Shown: piece after piece, positions 52,707-59,853 of the stretch
Layout of the letters: each line of letters opens with the position of its first letter
Numbering within the stretch: position 1 is the first letter of the stretch
Assembly: GCA_964451925.1 (NCBI GenBank)
Contig: CAYVKA010000008.1
Span: 1 to 64,000 of the forward strand
Origin: Nevskia sp964451925
Lineage (GTDB): Bacteria; Pseudomonadota; Gammaproteobacteria; Nevskiales; Nevskiaceae
Length of the DNA: 64,000 nt
Direction of reading: 5' to 3'
Made by a program: the position numbers and the translations under genes
Notes under the pieces: generated by a model
What the model was told of the DNA's origin: nothing
What the model saw: the letters and a program-made list of their open reading frames with translations, nothing else
Databases searched by the model: none

Positions 52707-53863
52707 GCTCCACCCCGCAATTTAACCTTCACGTGTCTGCCCTCAAGTCGGGAATGGAAGTGCCGCTTTACCCCAGTCAACGGCTGCAGCCAGGGGTATC
52801 GACGATGGAAGTCCTGGATCAGCCGATGACTGTTTGCGTGCGAGAAATGCCCGCGTCCGTAACTGGCCCAAATGGAATTGAGATGCCGGTATTGCTCCGG
52901 CGTGGCACGGGCAAAGCCACTACCGACATGCTGTCGCTCCCAAAGAGACAGCTTTTCCCGGGCATGTGAGACGACGCGCCGGCGCACCGTCGTGTGGGTT
53001 GGTTTGACCACATAACCCAGAAAGTCGATGCCCAGGGTCAGCGGCTTGAGTTCGCCTTCGTCCTTGAGCTCAAGCCGCAGCCGGTCGCGCAGGAACTGCT
53101 CAATCTGGACCTTCCAGGCCTGTAGCTGCGCGCGGTCCTGGTGGATGATCACAAAGTCATCGACGTAGCGGACATAACGCTTCGCCTTCAAGACGTGCTT
53201 GACGAACTGGTCAAGCTCGTTGAGGTAGACGTTGGCGAAGAACTGGCTGGAGAGGTTGCCAATCGTGATGCCGCGGCCAGGTGCCGCGTTTTCCAGGCGC
53301 TTGTGAGCGGGTACCATGGCTTGCTCGGCGGCCGATGCCGCGTAGTGCACGCCCGCTGCAAGCGGCGGCCGCCGAATCAACGCGTGCACGGCACGCTGCG
53401 TCACTTCGGGCACACCAGACCTGCCCATCTGCCCTTTCAACTGCTCCCACAACTTACGGCGCCAAATCGTGTTGAAGAAGTTCTTGATGTCCAGCTTCAG
53501 TGACCAGCCACCGCCCTGTCCGCTATGGACCTGGCGAACGAACTGCCTGAGTCGGTTCACCGCGGCATTGGTGCCCTTGCCTTTTCGGTTGCTGAAACTG
53601 TCATGGATGAAGATCGGCTCGTAGACCTTCGTCAATTGTGGAATCAGCAGATGATGGACAACCCGATCGCGGAAGGCTGGTGCATGGATCTGCCGCGCCT
53701 TCGGCCTGATGGCCACCGACAACGTGCACCGCGAAGGCGACCACGTGCCGGCATTGATCTCTTTGCGAAGCCTGATCAGGTGCTCGATGCGGCGGGTGCC
53801 GAATCGGACCTGGTCATAGCTTGGCTTCTTGTTCCTGCGCGCGCGGCGATATGCGCCGCGCAA
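52703..53863 (-). CDS. DGR reverse transcriptase
   Basis: The enzyme makes mutagenised cDNA from the template repeat. RT motifs are visible: RPKARQIHAPAFRDRVVHHL (motif 1-2), SLKLDIKNFFNTI (motif 3), GRGITIGNLSSQFFANVYLN with the DGR-type IGNxxSQ (motif 4), catalytic YVRYVDDFVII (motif 5), and LGIDFLGYVV (motif 7). The frame stays open to a GTG at 54082 and reads through the template repeat, so the start is uncertain; TTG 53863 gives 386 residues, usual for the family. Stop overlaps the next ATG. Confidence 0.95.
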   Translation of the reverse strand: MRGAYRRARRNKKPSYDQVRFGTRRIEHLIRLRKEINAGTWSPSRCTLSVAIRPKARQIHAPAFRDRVVHHLLIPQLTKVYEPIFIHDSFSNRKGKGTNAAVNRLRQFVRQVHSGQGGGWSLKLDIKNFFNTIWRRKLWEQLKGQMGRSGVPEVTQRAVHALIRRPPLAAGVHYAASAAEQAMVPAHKRLENAAPGRGITIGNLSSQFFANVYLNELDQFVKHVLKAKRYVRYVDDFVIIHQDRAQLQAWKVQIEQFLRDRLRLELKDEGELKPLTLGIDFLGYVVKPTHTTVRRRVVSHAREKLSLWERQHVGSGFARATPEQYRHLNSIWASYGRGHFSHANSHRLIQDFHRRYPWLQPLTGVKRHFHSRLEGRHVKVKLRGGA

Positions 53864-53890
53864 TTCCTTCAGCGTGACACCCTGACACTC

Positions 53891-54000
53891 ACTGGCGGCG
53901 GACAAGCGGCAGAGCCGGAGGCGCGCGCTGTTGTTGCGGTTGTTCCAGTTCACGTTGCCGTTGTTGAAGTTGACCATGTAGACGTAGGACGAATCCGACG
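53891..54000 (-). repeat. DGR template repeat (TR)
   Basis: The 110-base repeat lies between avd and the reverse transcriptase. It contains nine AAC codons in the target reading frame; AAC is the codon whose mutation at adenines gives the widest amino-acid range. Its GC-rich end is identical to the variable repeats, but it lacks the 21-base segment that follows each variable repeat. Confidence 0.95.
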
Positions 54001-54057
54001 TTTCCCGATGCTCTTGGGACCAGGCCGGGCATCCAACTGGTAGCACGGCTTCGTCAT
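53950..54057 (-). CDS. Possible leader ORF ending inside the template repeat (35 aa)
   Basis: An ATG at 54057 overlaps the avd stop (ATGA) and has AGGAGG seven bases upstream. The frame (MTKPCYQLDARPGPKSIGKR) stops in the template repeat. It may be a relic or a way of letting ribosomes enter the template RNA. Confidence 0.35.
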   Translation of the reverse strand: MTKPCYQLDARPGPKSIGKRRIRPTSTWSTSTTAT

Positions 54058-54497
54058 GGATATGCCTCCTGCGAGGCGGCACCGGTACTCAGTGTCAAGG
54101 CACGCTCCTGCCGCCCGTGGGCATCAGGACTCTGGCCTTTGAGGGTGGTGTCTGCCTGCTTGAGCCAGCCACCGCATTGCCTGCCACAACTGCCGGCAAT
54201 CTCGGTGATCAGTCCGGCCCACTCAAGGCTGATGCACTGAAGACGCTCCGCCATGTCGATGCGGAGCTTGATACGGTCGATCAGGGAGGACATCTTCCAG
54301 AGCAGGCTGATCTGCCTGGACGGGTGCTTCGATGCCCTGGCCGCTTCCTGCCCCAGCAGAACGGCATTGGTCGCATCCTCCCGCAGATCGCCACCCAGCG
54401 TGTGCCTGTAGTCCCTGGGGAACTTGGCGGTTGCCTTCTCGATTTGGAACAGAAGGCGTTCCGCTTCGGTGACGATCTGTGGGAAGTTGGATTTCAT
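54054..54497 (-). CDS. avd: Accessory variability determinant (Avd)
   Basis: The 147-residue helical protein contains FPRDYRHTLGGDLREDATNA and LLWKMSSLIDRIKLRIDMAE, then GRQCGGWLKQ, the pattern of four-helix-bundle Avd/S23-like proteins. Avd forms a pentamer that binds the RT and template RNA and is needed for mutagenic homing. The location directly before the template repeat is classic. The tail is Gln/Ala-rich. Confidence 0.9.
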   Translation of the reverse strand: MKSNFPQIVTEAERLLFQIEKATAKFPRDYRHTLGGDLREDATNAVLLGQEAARASKHPSRQISLLWKMSSLIDRIKLRIDMAERLQCISLEWAGLITEIAGSCGRQCGGWLKQADTTLKGQSPDAHGRQERALTLSTGAASQEAYP

Positions 54498-54518
54498 GCC
54501 AGTTCTAAAAAGCCGAAC

Positions 54519-54986
54519 TTACTGACTGGCGGCGGACAAGCGGCAGAGCCGGAGGCGCGCGCTGCCGCGGCGGCTGCTCCAGCCCACGCCGCCGAGGTCG
54601 AAGCCGACCAGGCAGACGCAGGACGAACCCGACGGGTCTTCTTTTGATGTGCGGTACCAGTCATCCGTCGGCGTATGTTTGGCCAGTTCGGGATAGGTGG
54701 CTGGGTTGTAGTAGTCGCGGCAGACCAAGACCTGCGTTTCCCGGTCATCAGGAATGAACCAGTCGGTCTTGCCGAGCGTGGTGCATTCCTTGGCGATCTT
54801 CTCGGCGTGGTCCTGGTCCTCGGTCTCGTGGGTCGCGAGCTCGAAGGTCAGACCGTACTGCGGGAAGTCGAACGCGACGGCGAGTGGGGACTCGGCATCG
54901 ACGGGATTTCCAACGGCATCGAGGAACACGATGATGGGCTTCTCCCTGAGATTGATCAGGCGAGAGATGGGCTTTGCTTCGGACAT
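54519..54986 (-). CDS. DGR target protein 2 (DUF1566/C-type-lectin-like)
   Basis: From ATG 54986 the protein has 155 residues. VFLDAVGNPVDAESPLAVAF, KECTTLGKTDWFIPDD and AKHTPTDDWYRTSKEDPSGS precede the variable C-terminus CVCLVGFDLGGVGWSSRRG and the invariant ARLRLCRLSAASQ. It is clearly related to target 3 upstream. No signal or membrane segment, so probably cytoplasmic or in the particle. Confidence 0.9.
   Translation of the reverse strand: MSEAKPISRLINLREKPIIVFLDAVGNPVDAESPLAVAFDFPQYGLTFELATHETEDQDHAEKIAKECTTLGKTDWFIPDDRETQVLVCRDYYNPATYPELAKHTPTDDWYRTSKEDPSGSSCVCLVGFDLGGVGWSSRRGSARLRLCRLSAASQ
54525..54634 (-). repeat. Variable repeat VR2
   Basis: 110 bases aligned to the template without gaps. 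All 19 differences lie at template adenines; several AAC codons became GGC, CTC, CGC or AGC. Followed by the same 21-base segment as VR1 and VR3. Confidence 0.95.
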
Positions 54987-55057
54987 TGGTGTCTCCTGTT
55001 TACTTACAGTAGATAACTGGCCGCCATAGCGGCCGGGTTCATAAAAGGGATCGGAAC

Positions 55058-55318
55058 TCACGGGGCGGTCGGTTGTGCTGTTGCTTCGGCGCGCACCAAC
55101 TGCTCCAGCGCGACCTGCACCACGTAGGGCGCCTCCACGTAGCCGGGGTGATCGGGGGAATACAGGTACTGTTTAAACCTGCTGCGAGGCACACCAGTCC
55201 GACGCGCCGCTTCTCTTTGCGAGATGCCGGCCGATTCGATCAACTGGCGCAGGTACATCGGATCACGTTTGAAGAATAGACGCGCATTGACAGGTGTTGT
55301 GGCCAGCACTGTGTTCAT
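55058..55318 (-). CDS. XRE-like helix-turn-helix protein
   Basis: From ATG 55318 the 86-residue protein has AGISQREAARRTGVPRSRFKQ, a helix-turn-helix. It may bind DNA near the retroelement or be a minor regulator. Coupled by ATGA to the zinc protein. Confidence 0.65.
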   Translation of the reverse strand: MNTVLATTPVNARLFFKRDPMYLRQLIESAGISQREAARRTGVPRSRFKQYLYSPDHPGYVEAPYVVQVALEQLVRAEATAQPTAP

Positions 55319-55509
55319 CCAACAGCACGATGATCGGTGGGTGGGGACTGATACCGCACTGATTCCACGAGGCCGCACGTGTCGCCATCGCAATAAACGA
55401 CACGCCACTTGGCAACCCAGAAGGCCCGTGCACCAGGAAGAATCTCCTTCTGGCATCTCTGGCACAGACATCTGAAGTTCACGCGTATCCAGCGCGCGTT
55501 GCGGCTCAT
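55315..55509 (-). CDS. Small zinc-ribbon protein
   Basis: The 64-residue protein has FRCLCQRCQKEILPG and VYCDGDTCGLVE, two Cys pairs that could form a zinc ribbon. Located between targets 2 and 3. Unrecognised family. Confidence 0.6.
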   Translation of the reverse strand: MSRNARWIRVNFRCLCQRCQKEILPGARAFWVAKWRVVYCDGDTCGLVESVRYQSPPTDHRAVG

Positions 55510-55536
55510 GGAAGGCTCCAGTCCAAAAAGCCGAAC

Positions 55537-56133
55537 TTACTGACTGGCGGCGGACAAGCGGCAGAGCCGGAGGCGCGCGCTGCTGTAGCGGTAGTACCAG
55601 TACACGAGGCCGTAGCCGAAGCCGACCATGCAGACGTAGGACGAATCCGACGGATATGGGCTCGACGTAATGTAGTAATCGTCAAAAGGCGTGTACTTCA
55701 CCAGTTCCGGATGGGTGGCCGGCCGAACCTGCTTGCGGTTCACCAGGAGTTGAAGTTCCATATCCTTCGGCACAAACCAGTCGGAATGACCGAGAGCCCG
55801 GCACTCTTTGGCCTGGCGATCAGCATCATCAGCGTTCTTGACGGTGAGCACATCGAGCAGGAAGGTGCGACCGTACTGCGGTAACTCGAAGGCCATTGCA
55901 CCGGCGTCATCGGGCAGCGGTTTCCCGTTGGCGCCAAGGAACACAATTTTCGGCGGCGCGAGGGGATCGATGAAGGTGACAGTGTTGGCTGCTGTGCTCT
56001 TGACCAGATCAGCCACCTCGCCAAGCTTGGTCAGGATGGCTTCGCGCGGCACTGGCACATGTAGACGGCGGGCAGCTTGAATCAGTTCGAATTCACCCAA
56101 AGTGATGGGTGCGGCTTGTGCGGCAGTGTTCAT
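55537..56133 (-). CDS. DGR target protein 3 (DUF1566/C-type-lectin-like)
   Basis: The 198-residue protein has an extra helical N-terminus (FELIQAARRLHVPVPREAIL), then the same body as target 2 (MAFELPQYGRTF, ECRALGHSDWFVPKDMELQL, VKYTPFDDYYITSSP). The variable C-terminus is YVCMVGFGYGLVYWYYRYS followed by ARLRLCRLSAASQ; it is notably Tyr-rich, as in antibody-like binding sites. Coupled by ATGA to the upstream gene. Confidence 0.9.
   Translation of the reverse strand: MNTAAQAAPITLGEFELIQAARRLHVPVPREAILTKLGEVADLVKSTAANTVTFIDPLAPPKIVFLGANGKPLPDDAGAMAFELPQYGRTFLLDVLTVKNADDADRQAKECRALGHSDWFVPKDMELQLLVNRKQVRPATHPELVKYTPFDDYYITSSPYPSDSSYVCMVGFGYGLVYWYYRYSSARLRLCRLSAASQ
55543..55652 (-). repeat. Variable repeat VR3
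   Basis: 110 bases aligned to the template without gaps; all 13 differences lie at template adenines, and five of the nine AAC codons became TAC. Confidence 0.95.
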
Positions 56134-56471
56134 TGATTTCTCCTGGTTTCAACATCAAAGGAATGCACAGGCAGGCTGGTGATCAACGTCGATCCATCGA
56201 AGAGATCGACCAGTTCGCCGCGTCCGCGCCAGCAGAACGCGTGCGGCTGGCGCGAATCGACCGCAACATAGACCCGCATCTGATCGGCCGGGCAGTTCTT
56301 GCGCTCGCGAGTGAAGGCGATATACGTTGTGGAGTTGCGCGACGTAGCGACGAATTGCTGATCGCCAGCAGAAACGGGCTGAGGCGCCATGAGGGCGTAT
56401 AAGCCCAAACCCTGGACCGCGCAGATCAGGATCGCCGACGCTGTGTTGAGCGCCATGGTCTTGAGATTCAT
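56130..56471 (-). CDS. Hypothetical protein with N-terminal membrane segment
   Basis: MNLKTMALNTASAILICAVQ and GLGLYALMAPQPVSAGD look like a signal anchor; the rest (ATSRNSTTYIAFTRERKNC, VYVAVDSRQPHAFCWRG) is strand-rich with two Cys and could be periplasmic. Coupled to target 3 by ATGA, so perhaps functionally linked. Confidence 0.55.
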   Translation of the reverse strand: MNLKTMALNTASAILICAVQGLGLYALMAPQPVSAGDQQFVATSRNSTTYIAFTRERKNCPADQMRVYVAVDSRQPHAFCWRGRGELVDLFDGSTLITSLPVHSFDVETRRNQ

Positions 56472-56626
56472 TTCCGCAATTCCCTCTTTGTGTGAACCTG
56501 GAACCGGTTCGAGGGGCGGATAACAGTCCAGTCACTGGGATGGCGACTGAAGATTGCTCGAGCGAGGCACACCAAACACAGAAAAATAACCAGGCCGTAG
56601 ACGACAAGAATCGCTGTATGGATCAT
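56468..56626 (-). CDS. Small single-span membrane protein (52 aa)
   Basis: MIHTAILVVYGLVIFLCLVC is one transmembrane helix, then a basic tail. It is linked by ATGA overlaps on both sides. Confidence 0.55.
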   Translation of the reverse strand: MIHTAILVVYGLVIFLCLVCLARAIFSRHPSDWTVIRPSNRFQVHTKRELRK

Positions 56627-57123
56627 GATGCTTCCCGGATTCGCGGCGCGCGCTTTGGCAATCCGGCCATTTCACGAAACGCGCCCTGCTCTTCTTCGGG
56701 CATCAGCAGCAGTACGTCGTTGACGATGTCTTCGCGCTGGTCGCTATTCTTGACGCGTTCGAGCAGGATCTGGGCGAGATGGATCAGCGCCAGCGCAGAG
56801 AGGTGAGCGCTGGGCTGCGGTATCGGCGTCGCCCGAACTGTGCGTTCCCTGCCGTAGTCGCTTCCGGTATCCCAGAAGCGACCGTTGTAGGAGATGCGGC
56901 CGAGGTATTTGCCGGCGATGGCTTCACGAACTTTTCCCGCATCGCCAGTCCAGTTGCCGCCGCCCAGGTCATTCTCTTCGATGAACTCGCGGACGGCCGC
57001 CTGTGCCGCGGCGATATCGTCCACTTCGACGAAGATCGGCTTGATCAAGATCGAGCCGTTGTGGGAACTCGTCGAGAAATCGGGATTGGGTTCGGCTGAT
57101 AAAGTGACTACGACTGTTGCCAC
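56623..57123 (-). CDS. Hypothetical protein, first gene of the left arm
   Basis: The 166-residue protein is acidic, with VDDIAAAQAAVREFIEENDLGGGNW and a helical C-terminus (ALIHLAQILLERVKNSDQRE). It is first behind the leftward promoter next to the repressor gene. No family recognised. Confidence 0.6.
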   Translation of the reverse strand: MATVVVTLSAEPNPDFSTSSHNGSILIKPIFVEVDDIAAAQAAVREFIEENDLGGGNWTGDAGKVREAIAGKYLGRISYNGRFWDTGSDYGRERTVRATPIPQPSAHLSALALIHLAQILLERVKNSDQREDIVNDVLLLMPEEEQGAFREMAGLPKRAPRIREAS

Positions 57124-57182
57124 GGATAGACCTCCGGTTCATTGGCCGCGCCCGACAAGGGGCTGGCTATTTCCGGGGTCAG

Positions 57183-57238
57183 TCTAGTTAAACTAGACTT
57201 CTAGTCAAGTCAAACTTGACATCATCCGACGAACGGTA
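57183..57238 (-). promoter_or_regulatory. Leftward early promoter (pL-like) with repressor operators
   Basis: On the minus strand TTGACT and TAGACT are 16 bases apart. The region is dense in CTTGAC/GTCAAG and CTAGT half-sites (57183-57220). The upstream flank CCGACGAACGGTA (57226-57238) is shared with the 46.4 kb promoter. Confidence 0.7.
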
Positions 57239-57243
57239 GAAAC

Positions 57244-57269
57244 AAAAAAGCCCGCTCTGTGGCGGGCTT
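57244..57269 (-). terminator. Terminator after the repressor gene
   Basis: The stem AAGCCCGC/GCGGGCTT with a six-base loop is followed on the minus strand by TTTTTTG, 24 bases past the repressor stop. It separates the repressor from the leftward early operon. Confidence 0.85.
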
Positions 57270-57293
57270 CTCTCAACGGACCAATGCGTGGAG

Positions 57294-58019
57294 TCATAAA
57301 CGCATCGCGTTCCAGGCCAGGATGACGCGACCGCGTACCCTGTACTCTGCAAGTTTTTCGCGTTGGATGGTGAACGGCTCGTATTTCTTGTTATCCGAGA
57401 TCATCAGCAAGCTGCCATCGGGGCGCCGCTGCAGGCGCTTGATGAATATCTCATCGCCCCGTTCCAGAACATAGACCGCGTCTATCTTCACTTCAAAGAT
57501 GCCGGTGTCAATCAACAATACATCACCGTCACTAAAGGTAGGCTCCATGGAGTCGCCATAGCCGGTGATGAAATTGAGGTTTGCTTTGGCCGTATATCCG
57601 ACCTTGCGTTGCAGCTGAATTGGGTCTACGACGAGGCGATGCACGACTTCCACGTGGTCAGGAGCATACCGGCCAGTCCCCATTGACCCCCCAACATTCA
57701 GCTGAGGCACCGCGAGGAATCCGGACTTCGGAGGGAAGTCTACAGCACCTGCTGACTCAAGTGCAGGGACAGCGACATGACCATCAATCGCCGCTTCGAT
57801 TTCATCGACAGAGCTGCCGATCAACGCCGCCAATTTTTTTATCGTGTCTTTGCCGATAGACCCAGTGCGAAACCATTCGCTTGATGCTTGCTTTGTAAGA
57901 CCGACTTTTTCCGCCATTTCGCTGAACGGCATTCTCAGCCGCTTTCGGTGGACAAGCAGGTAGGCACGAAGGCGTTTACCTCGCTCGGCCTGTTCTTTTG
58001 GGGGAATGCCCTTTTTCAT
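57294..58019 (-). CDS. CI-like repressor, S24 peptidase family
   Basis: The 241-residue protein has an N-terminal helix-turn-helix (FSEMAEKVGLTKQASSEWFR) and a C-terminal S24 domain with catalytic Ser in GYGDSMEPTFSDGD and Lys in EIFIKRLQR. The usual Ala-Gly cleavage pair is not obvious: the linker reads NVGGSMGTG, so self-cleavage may be atypical. It should keep the prophage silent by binding the CTTGAC operators at both early promoters. Confidence 0.92.
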   Translation of the reverse strand: MKKGIPPKEQAERGKRLRAYLLVHRKRLRMPFSEMAEKVGLTKQASSEWFRTGSIGKDTIKKLAALIGSSVDEIEAAIDGHVAVPALESAGAVDFPPKSGFLAVPQLNVGGSMGTGRYAPDHVEVVHRLVVDPIQLQRKVGYTAKANLNFITGYGDSMEPTFSDGDVLLIDTGIFEVKIDAVYVLERGDEIFIKRLQRRPDGSLLMISDNKKYEPFTIQREKLAEYRVRGRVILAWNAMRL

Positions 58020-58027
58020 GGGTAAAT

Positions 58028-58093
58028 AGTAAAGCCTTCCTTTACTTTATAGGGAAAGTATTACTTGACTAATTGTCAAGTACAGCTTTACGA
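58028..58093. promoter_or_regulatory. Divergent cI/cro control region with operators
   Basis: A perfect palindrome CTTGAC-TAATT-GTCAAG lies at 58064-58080 and a second, AGTAAAG-N5-CTTTACT, at 58028-58046. On the plus strand TTGACT (58065) and TTTACG (58088) are 17 bases apart, which puts the start of transcription at or very near the cro ATG at 58102, so that mRNA may be leaderless. Confidence 0.7.
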
Positions 58094-58101
58094 TTTACGG
58101 C

Positions 58102-58383
58102 ATGTCTACGACAGCCCTTGAAGAAGCGATCGCCATTGCCGGCAGCCAGGTTGCTCTTGCCGCCATGGTCGGCAAAACCAAAGCCCGCGTCGGCCAGTGG
58201 CTGTCCGGCGACCCCATCCCGGAGAAAATCTGCCCACTGATTGAGGCCGGAACCGGGATAGCCTGCGAGAAGTTGCGCCCCGACGTGCAGTGGGAGCGCG
58301 ACTCGAAAGGTCAGATCAAGGGCCATTTCGTCCCGATCGAACGGCCGAAAGTCGATCAAGCCAGGCGCCGGGGGGTTGCCTGA
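58102..58383 (+). CDS. Cro/YdaS-like regulator
   Basis: The 93-residue protein has a helix-turn-helix, AGSQVALAAMVGKTKARVGQW, followed by PIPEKICPLIEAGTGIACEKLRPD, typical of YdaS/Cro-type proteins. It is divergent from the CI-like repressor and probably competes for the same operators to allow lytic growth. Confidence 0.85.
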   Translation: MSTTALEEAIAIAGSQVALAAMVGKTKARVGQWLSGDPIPEKICPLIEAGTGIACEKLRPDVQWERDSKGQIKGHFVPIERPKVDQARRRGVA

Positions 58384-58386
58384 CCG

Positions 58387-58527
58387 ATGGCCGTCTTGTT
58401 CATCAAAGCCGTGGGCGGCGCCATCGGCGGCATTTTGATGGTGATGGTCCTGGTGTTGGCTGGCCTCGCACTTGGCGTCGCATTGAGCTTCAGCGCCCTG
58501 TGCACGCTGATCCAGGGTGATTGGTAG
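58387..58527 (+). CDS. Small membrane protein (46 aa)
   Basis: MAVLFIKAVGGAIGGILMVM is followed by a further hydrophobic run (VLVLAGLALGVALSFSAL). One long or two short membrane helices. It lies three bases after cro. Confidence 0.5.
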   Translation: MAVLFIKAVGGAIGGILMVMVLVLAGLALGVALSFSALCTLIQGDW

Positions 58528-58959
58528 TGACTGGACAAATATCCCGTGGGCGCAAGCCTGCGAAGGGCTGCTGGCAGACCAGCCAAAGATTGTCTGCCTC
58601 ACACATACCCCCCAGGGGCAGTCTCTGTTTTGAAACCGAAAGGTACAGAGGAAACCGGCATCGGACCGGCCTGCTGCCCCGCCATGACGATGAAGTGGCG
58701 GCGATAAGTGAGAGCGGTTGCCACGGGTTGAAGTCCCGGCATGTCCTGTACGCCCAGGCATGCCGGGCACCGGCGGGAATGCTTTGCGATGCGGCAATGC
58801 GGGATCGTGGCCCGCAGCAGCGGATGTGGCGATTGGCTTCACCTGCCGCAGCTGATACCTCAGCCAATCGGGTATCAAGCCGGAATCACGACCGGCCCGC
58901 ATCGCAAAGCCTTCTTGCAGGAACGGTTCCGCCCCTTGTGGGCAAACCAGGAGGAAGCC
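58528..58959. other. Gap with structured region upstream of the exported protein gene
   Basis: No credible gene is found in this 432-base interval; the open plus frame is Arg-rich and without codon bias. It contains the inverted-repeat cluster described at 58735-58910. Confidence 0.5.
58735..58910 (+). ncRNA. Candidate structured RNA: nested and competing stems
   Basis: A perfect nine-base stem CCCGGCATG/CATGCCGGG spans 58735-58767. A perfect 14-base stem GCTTTGCGATGCGG (58781-58794) pairs with 58897-58910. Inside it are GCGGG/CCCGC (58799-58815), CGATTGGCT/AGCCAATCG (58830-58870), and TGATACC/GGTATCA (58853-58877), which would exclude the previous stem. Could be a regulatory RNA, a replication origin or a protein-binding site. 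Confidence 0.5.
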
Positions 58960-59328
58960 ATGCGCAAGCAGCGCTTCTGCATGATGGGGATCGTCATGGC
59001 CTTGGCCGTGATGATCGCGCCGCCGCTGATCGGTGCCCAGGCGCACGCTGCATACACCCCGGTACAGATGGACTTCCACCTCGACAAGGCACCGGCCACG
59101 CTCTTCAGCGTCCAGGCCGTCCCGGCGCAGGTAGCGGCGCCTGGCCCTACGAAGGCCAGCACTGCCGAACGGCTCTTGATGGCAGCCCCTCTGATCGCAA
59201 TCTCCCTGCTCGTTATCGGCGTTTTCGGTGCGCTTGGCTACGCCAACCGACCCCGACGCTACCGGCCGCGTTCGGAGGTCGCGGCGGGTGTGGGCAGCTC
59301 GGGACGGACCCTCTACTTGGGCGGATAG
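58960..59328 (+). CDS. Small exported/membrane protein
   Basis: The start at 58960 is preceded by AGGAGG. MRKQRFCMMGIVMALAVMIA with AHAAY is a signal peptide; LLMAAPLIAISLLVIGVFGA is a second membrane helix, then a basic tail. It resembles single-pass phage envelope proteins; function unknown. Confidence 0.65.
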   Translation: MRKQRFCMMGIVMALAVMIAPPLIGAQAHAAYTPVQMDFHLDKAPATLFSVQAVPAQVAAPGPTKASTAERLLMAAPLIAISLLVIGVFGALGYANRPRRYRPRSEVAAGVGSSGRTLYLGG

Positions 59329-59432
59329 CGCCCACCAATCAGCCGAAAAGCCAAACGGCGCCGGACGCTGTAACCGGCACAGCAACCATGAAGGCGCAGC
59401 TGGCGGTCGCAGTGCCGCCGGCTGTTTCAAGA

Positions 59433-59638
59433 AGACTTGTGAATGCAGCCCTGCCGTGGGACCAGGCCCAAGCGAGGTGGACTCCGTCCGAAGCGACGAG
59501 GCCGCTGATCCGGCAGGGAAGAAGTGCGGCAACGGCAAGCCACGACATGGAGTCACGGCCTCTGTGCGTTTCCCAGCCCGCCCTGAGAGTTCAGGGACCG
59601 CCGGTACCACCCCACGCCAGGGCTGCATCCACAAGTCT
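59433..59638 (+). ncRNA. Candidate structured RNA: 28-base inverted-repeat arms
   Basis: The arms at 59433-59460 and 59611-59638 pair at 26 of 28 positions (for example AGACTTGTG...ATGCAGCCCTG against CAGGGCTGCAT...CACAAGTCT). The 150-base interior has further pairs, including GAGGCCG/CGGCCTC (59498-59504 with 59556-59562). No long protein frame fits. A phage ncRNA or a small non-autonomous mobile element are the two options. Confidence 0.5.
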
Positions 59639-59723
59639 CCTCCGAGGCCGCAGTAGCGGCTCTCTTCGTCGGCCGCAATGCCGGCGTTTCCTATCCCGGC
59701 AACGGGTATTGACCCTGAGCCTT

Positions 59724-59746
59724 CCCGCGGCGACGCGGGCTTTTTC
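59724..59746 (+). terminator. Rho-independent terminator
   Basis: CCCGCG/CGCGGG stem with a four-base loop is followed by CTTTTTC. Located after the inverted-repeat region and before the CII-like gene, it may end the cro transcript or a separate RNA. Confidence 0.75.
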
Positions 59747-59853
59747 TTCGTTTCGTGCGTTTTCATGGCCCTCCTTTTTTCGCCCGGCGGCGACCAACAA
59801 CGCAAGACAAATGATTTGGCGGTCGTTGTGAATCCCATTCTGGAGAAGCAGTG

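Larger units (their letters stand above)
59329..59850. other. Non-coding interval with long inverted repeat and terminator
   Basis: There is no credible gene in these 522 bases. The interval contains a 28-base-arm inverted repeat (59433-59638) and a terminator (59724-59745), so a transcript ending there is likely. Confidence 0.5.

Noticed and set aside
52703..54082. Reverse transcriptase as retron or group II intron enzyme
   Set aside because: The IGNxxSQ motif, avd neighbour and template/variable repeats fit a retroelement of the DGR class; no intron domains or msr/msd were seen.
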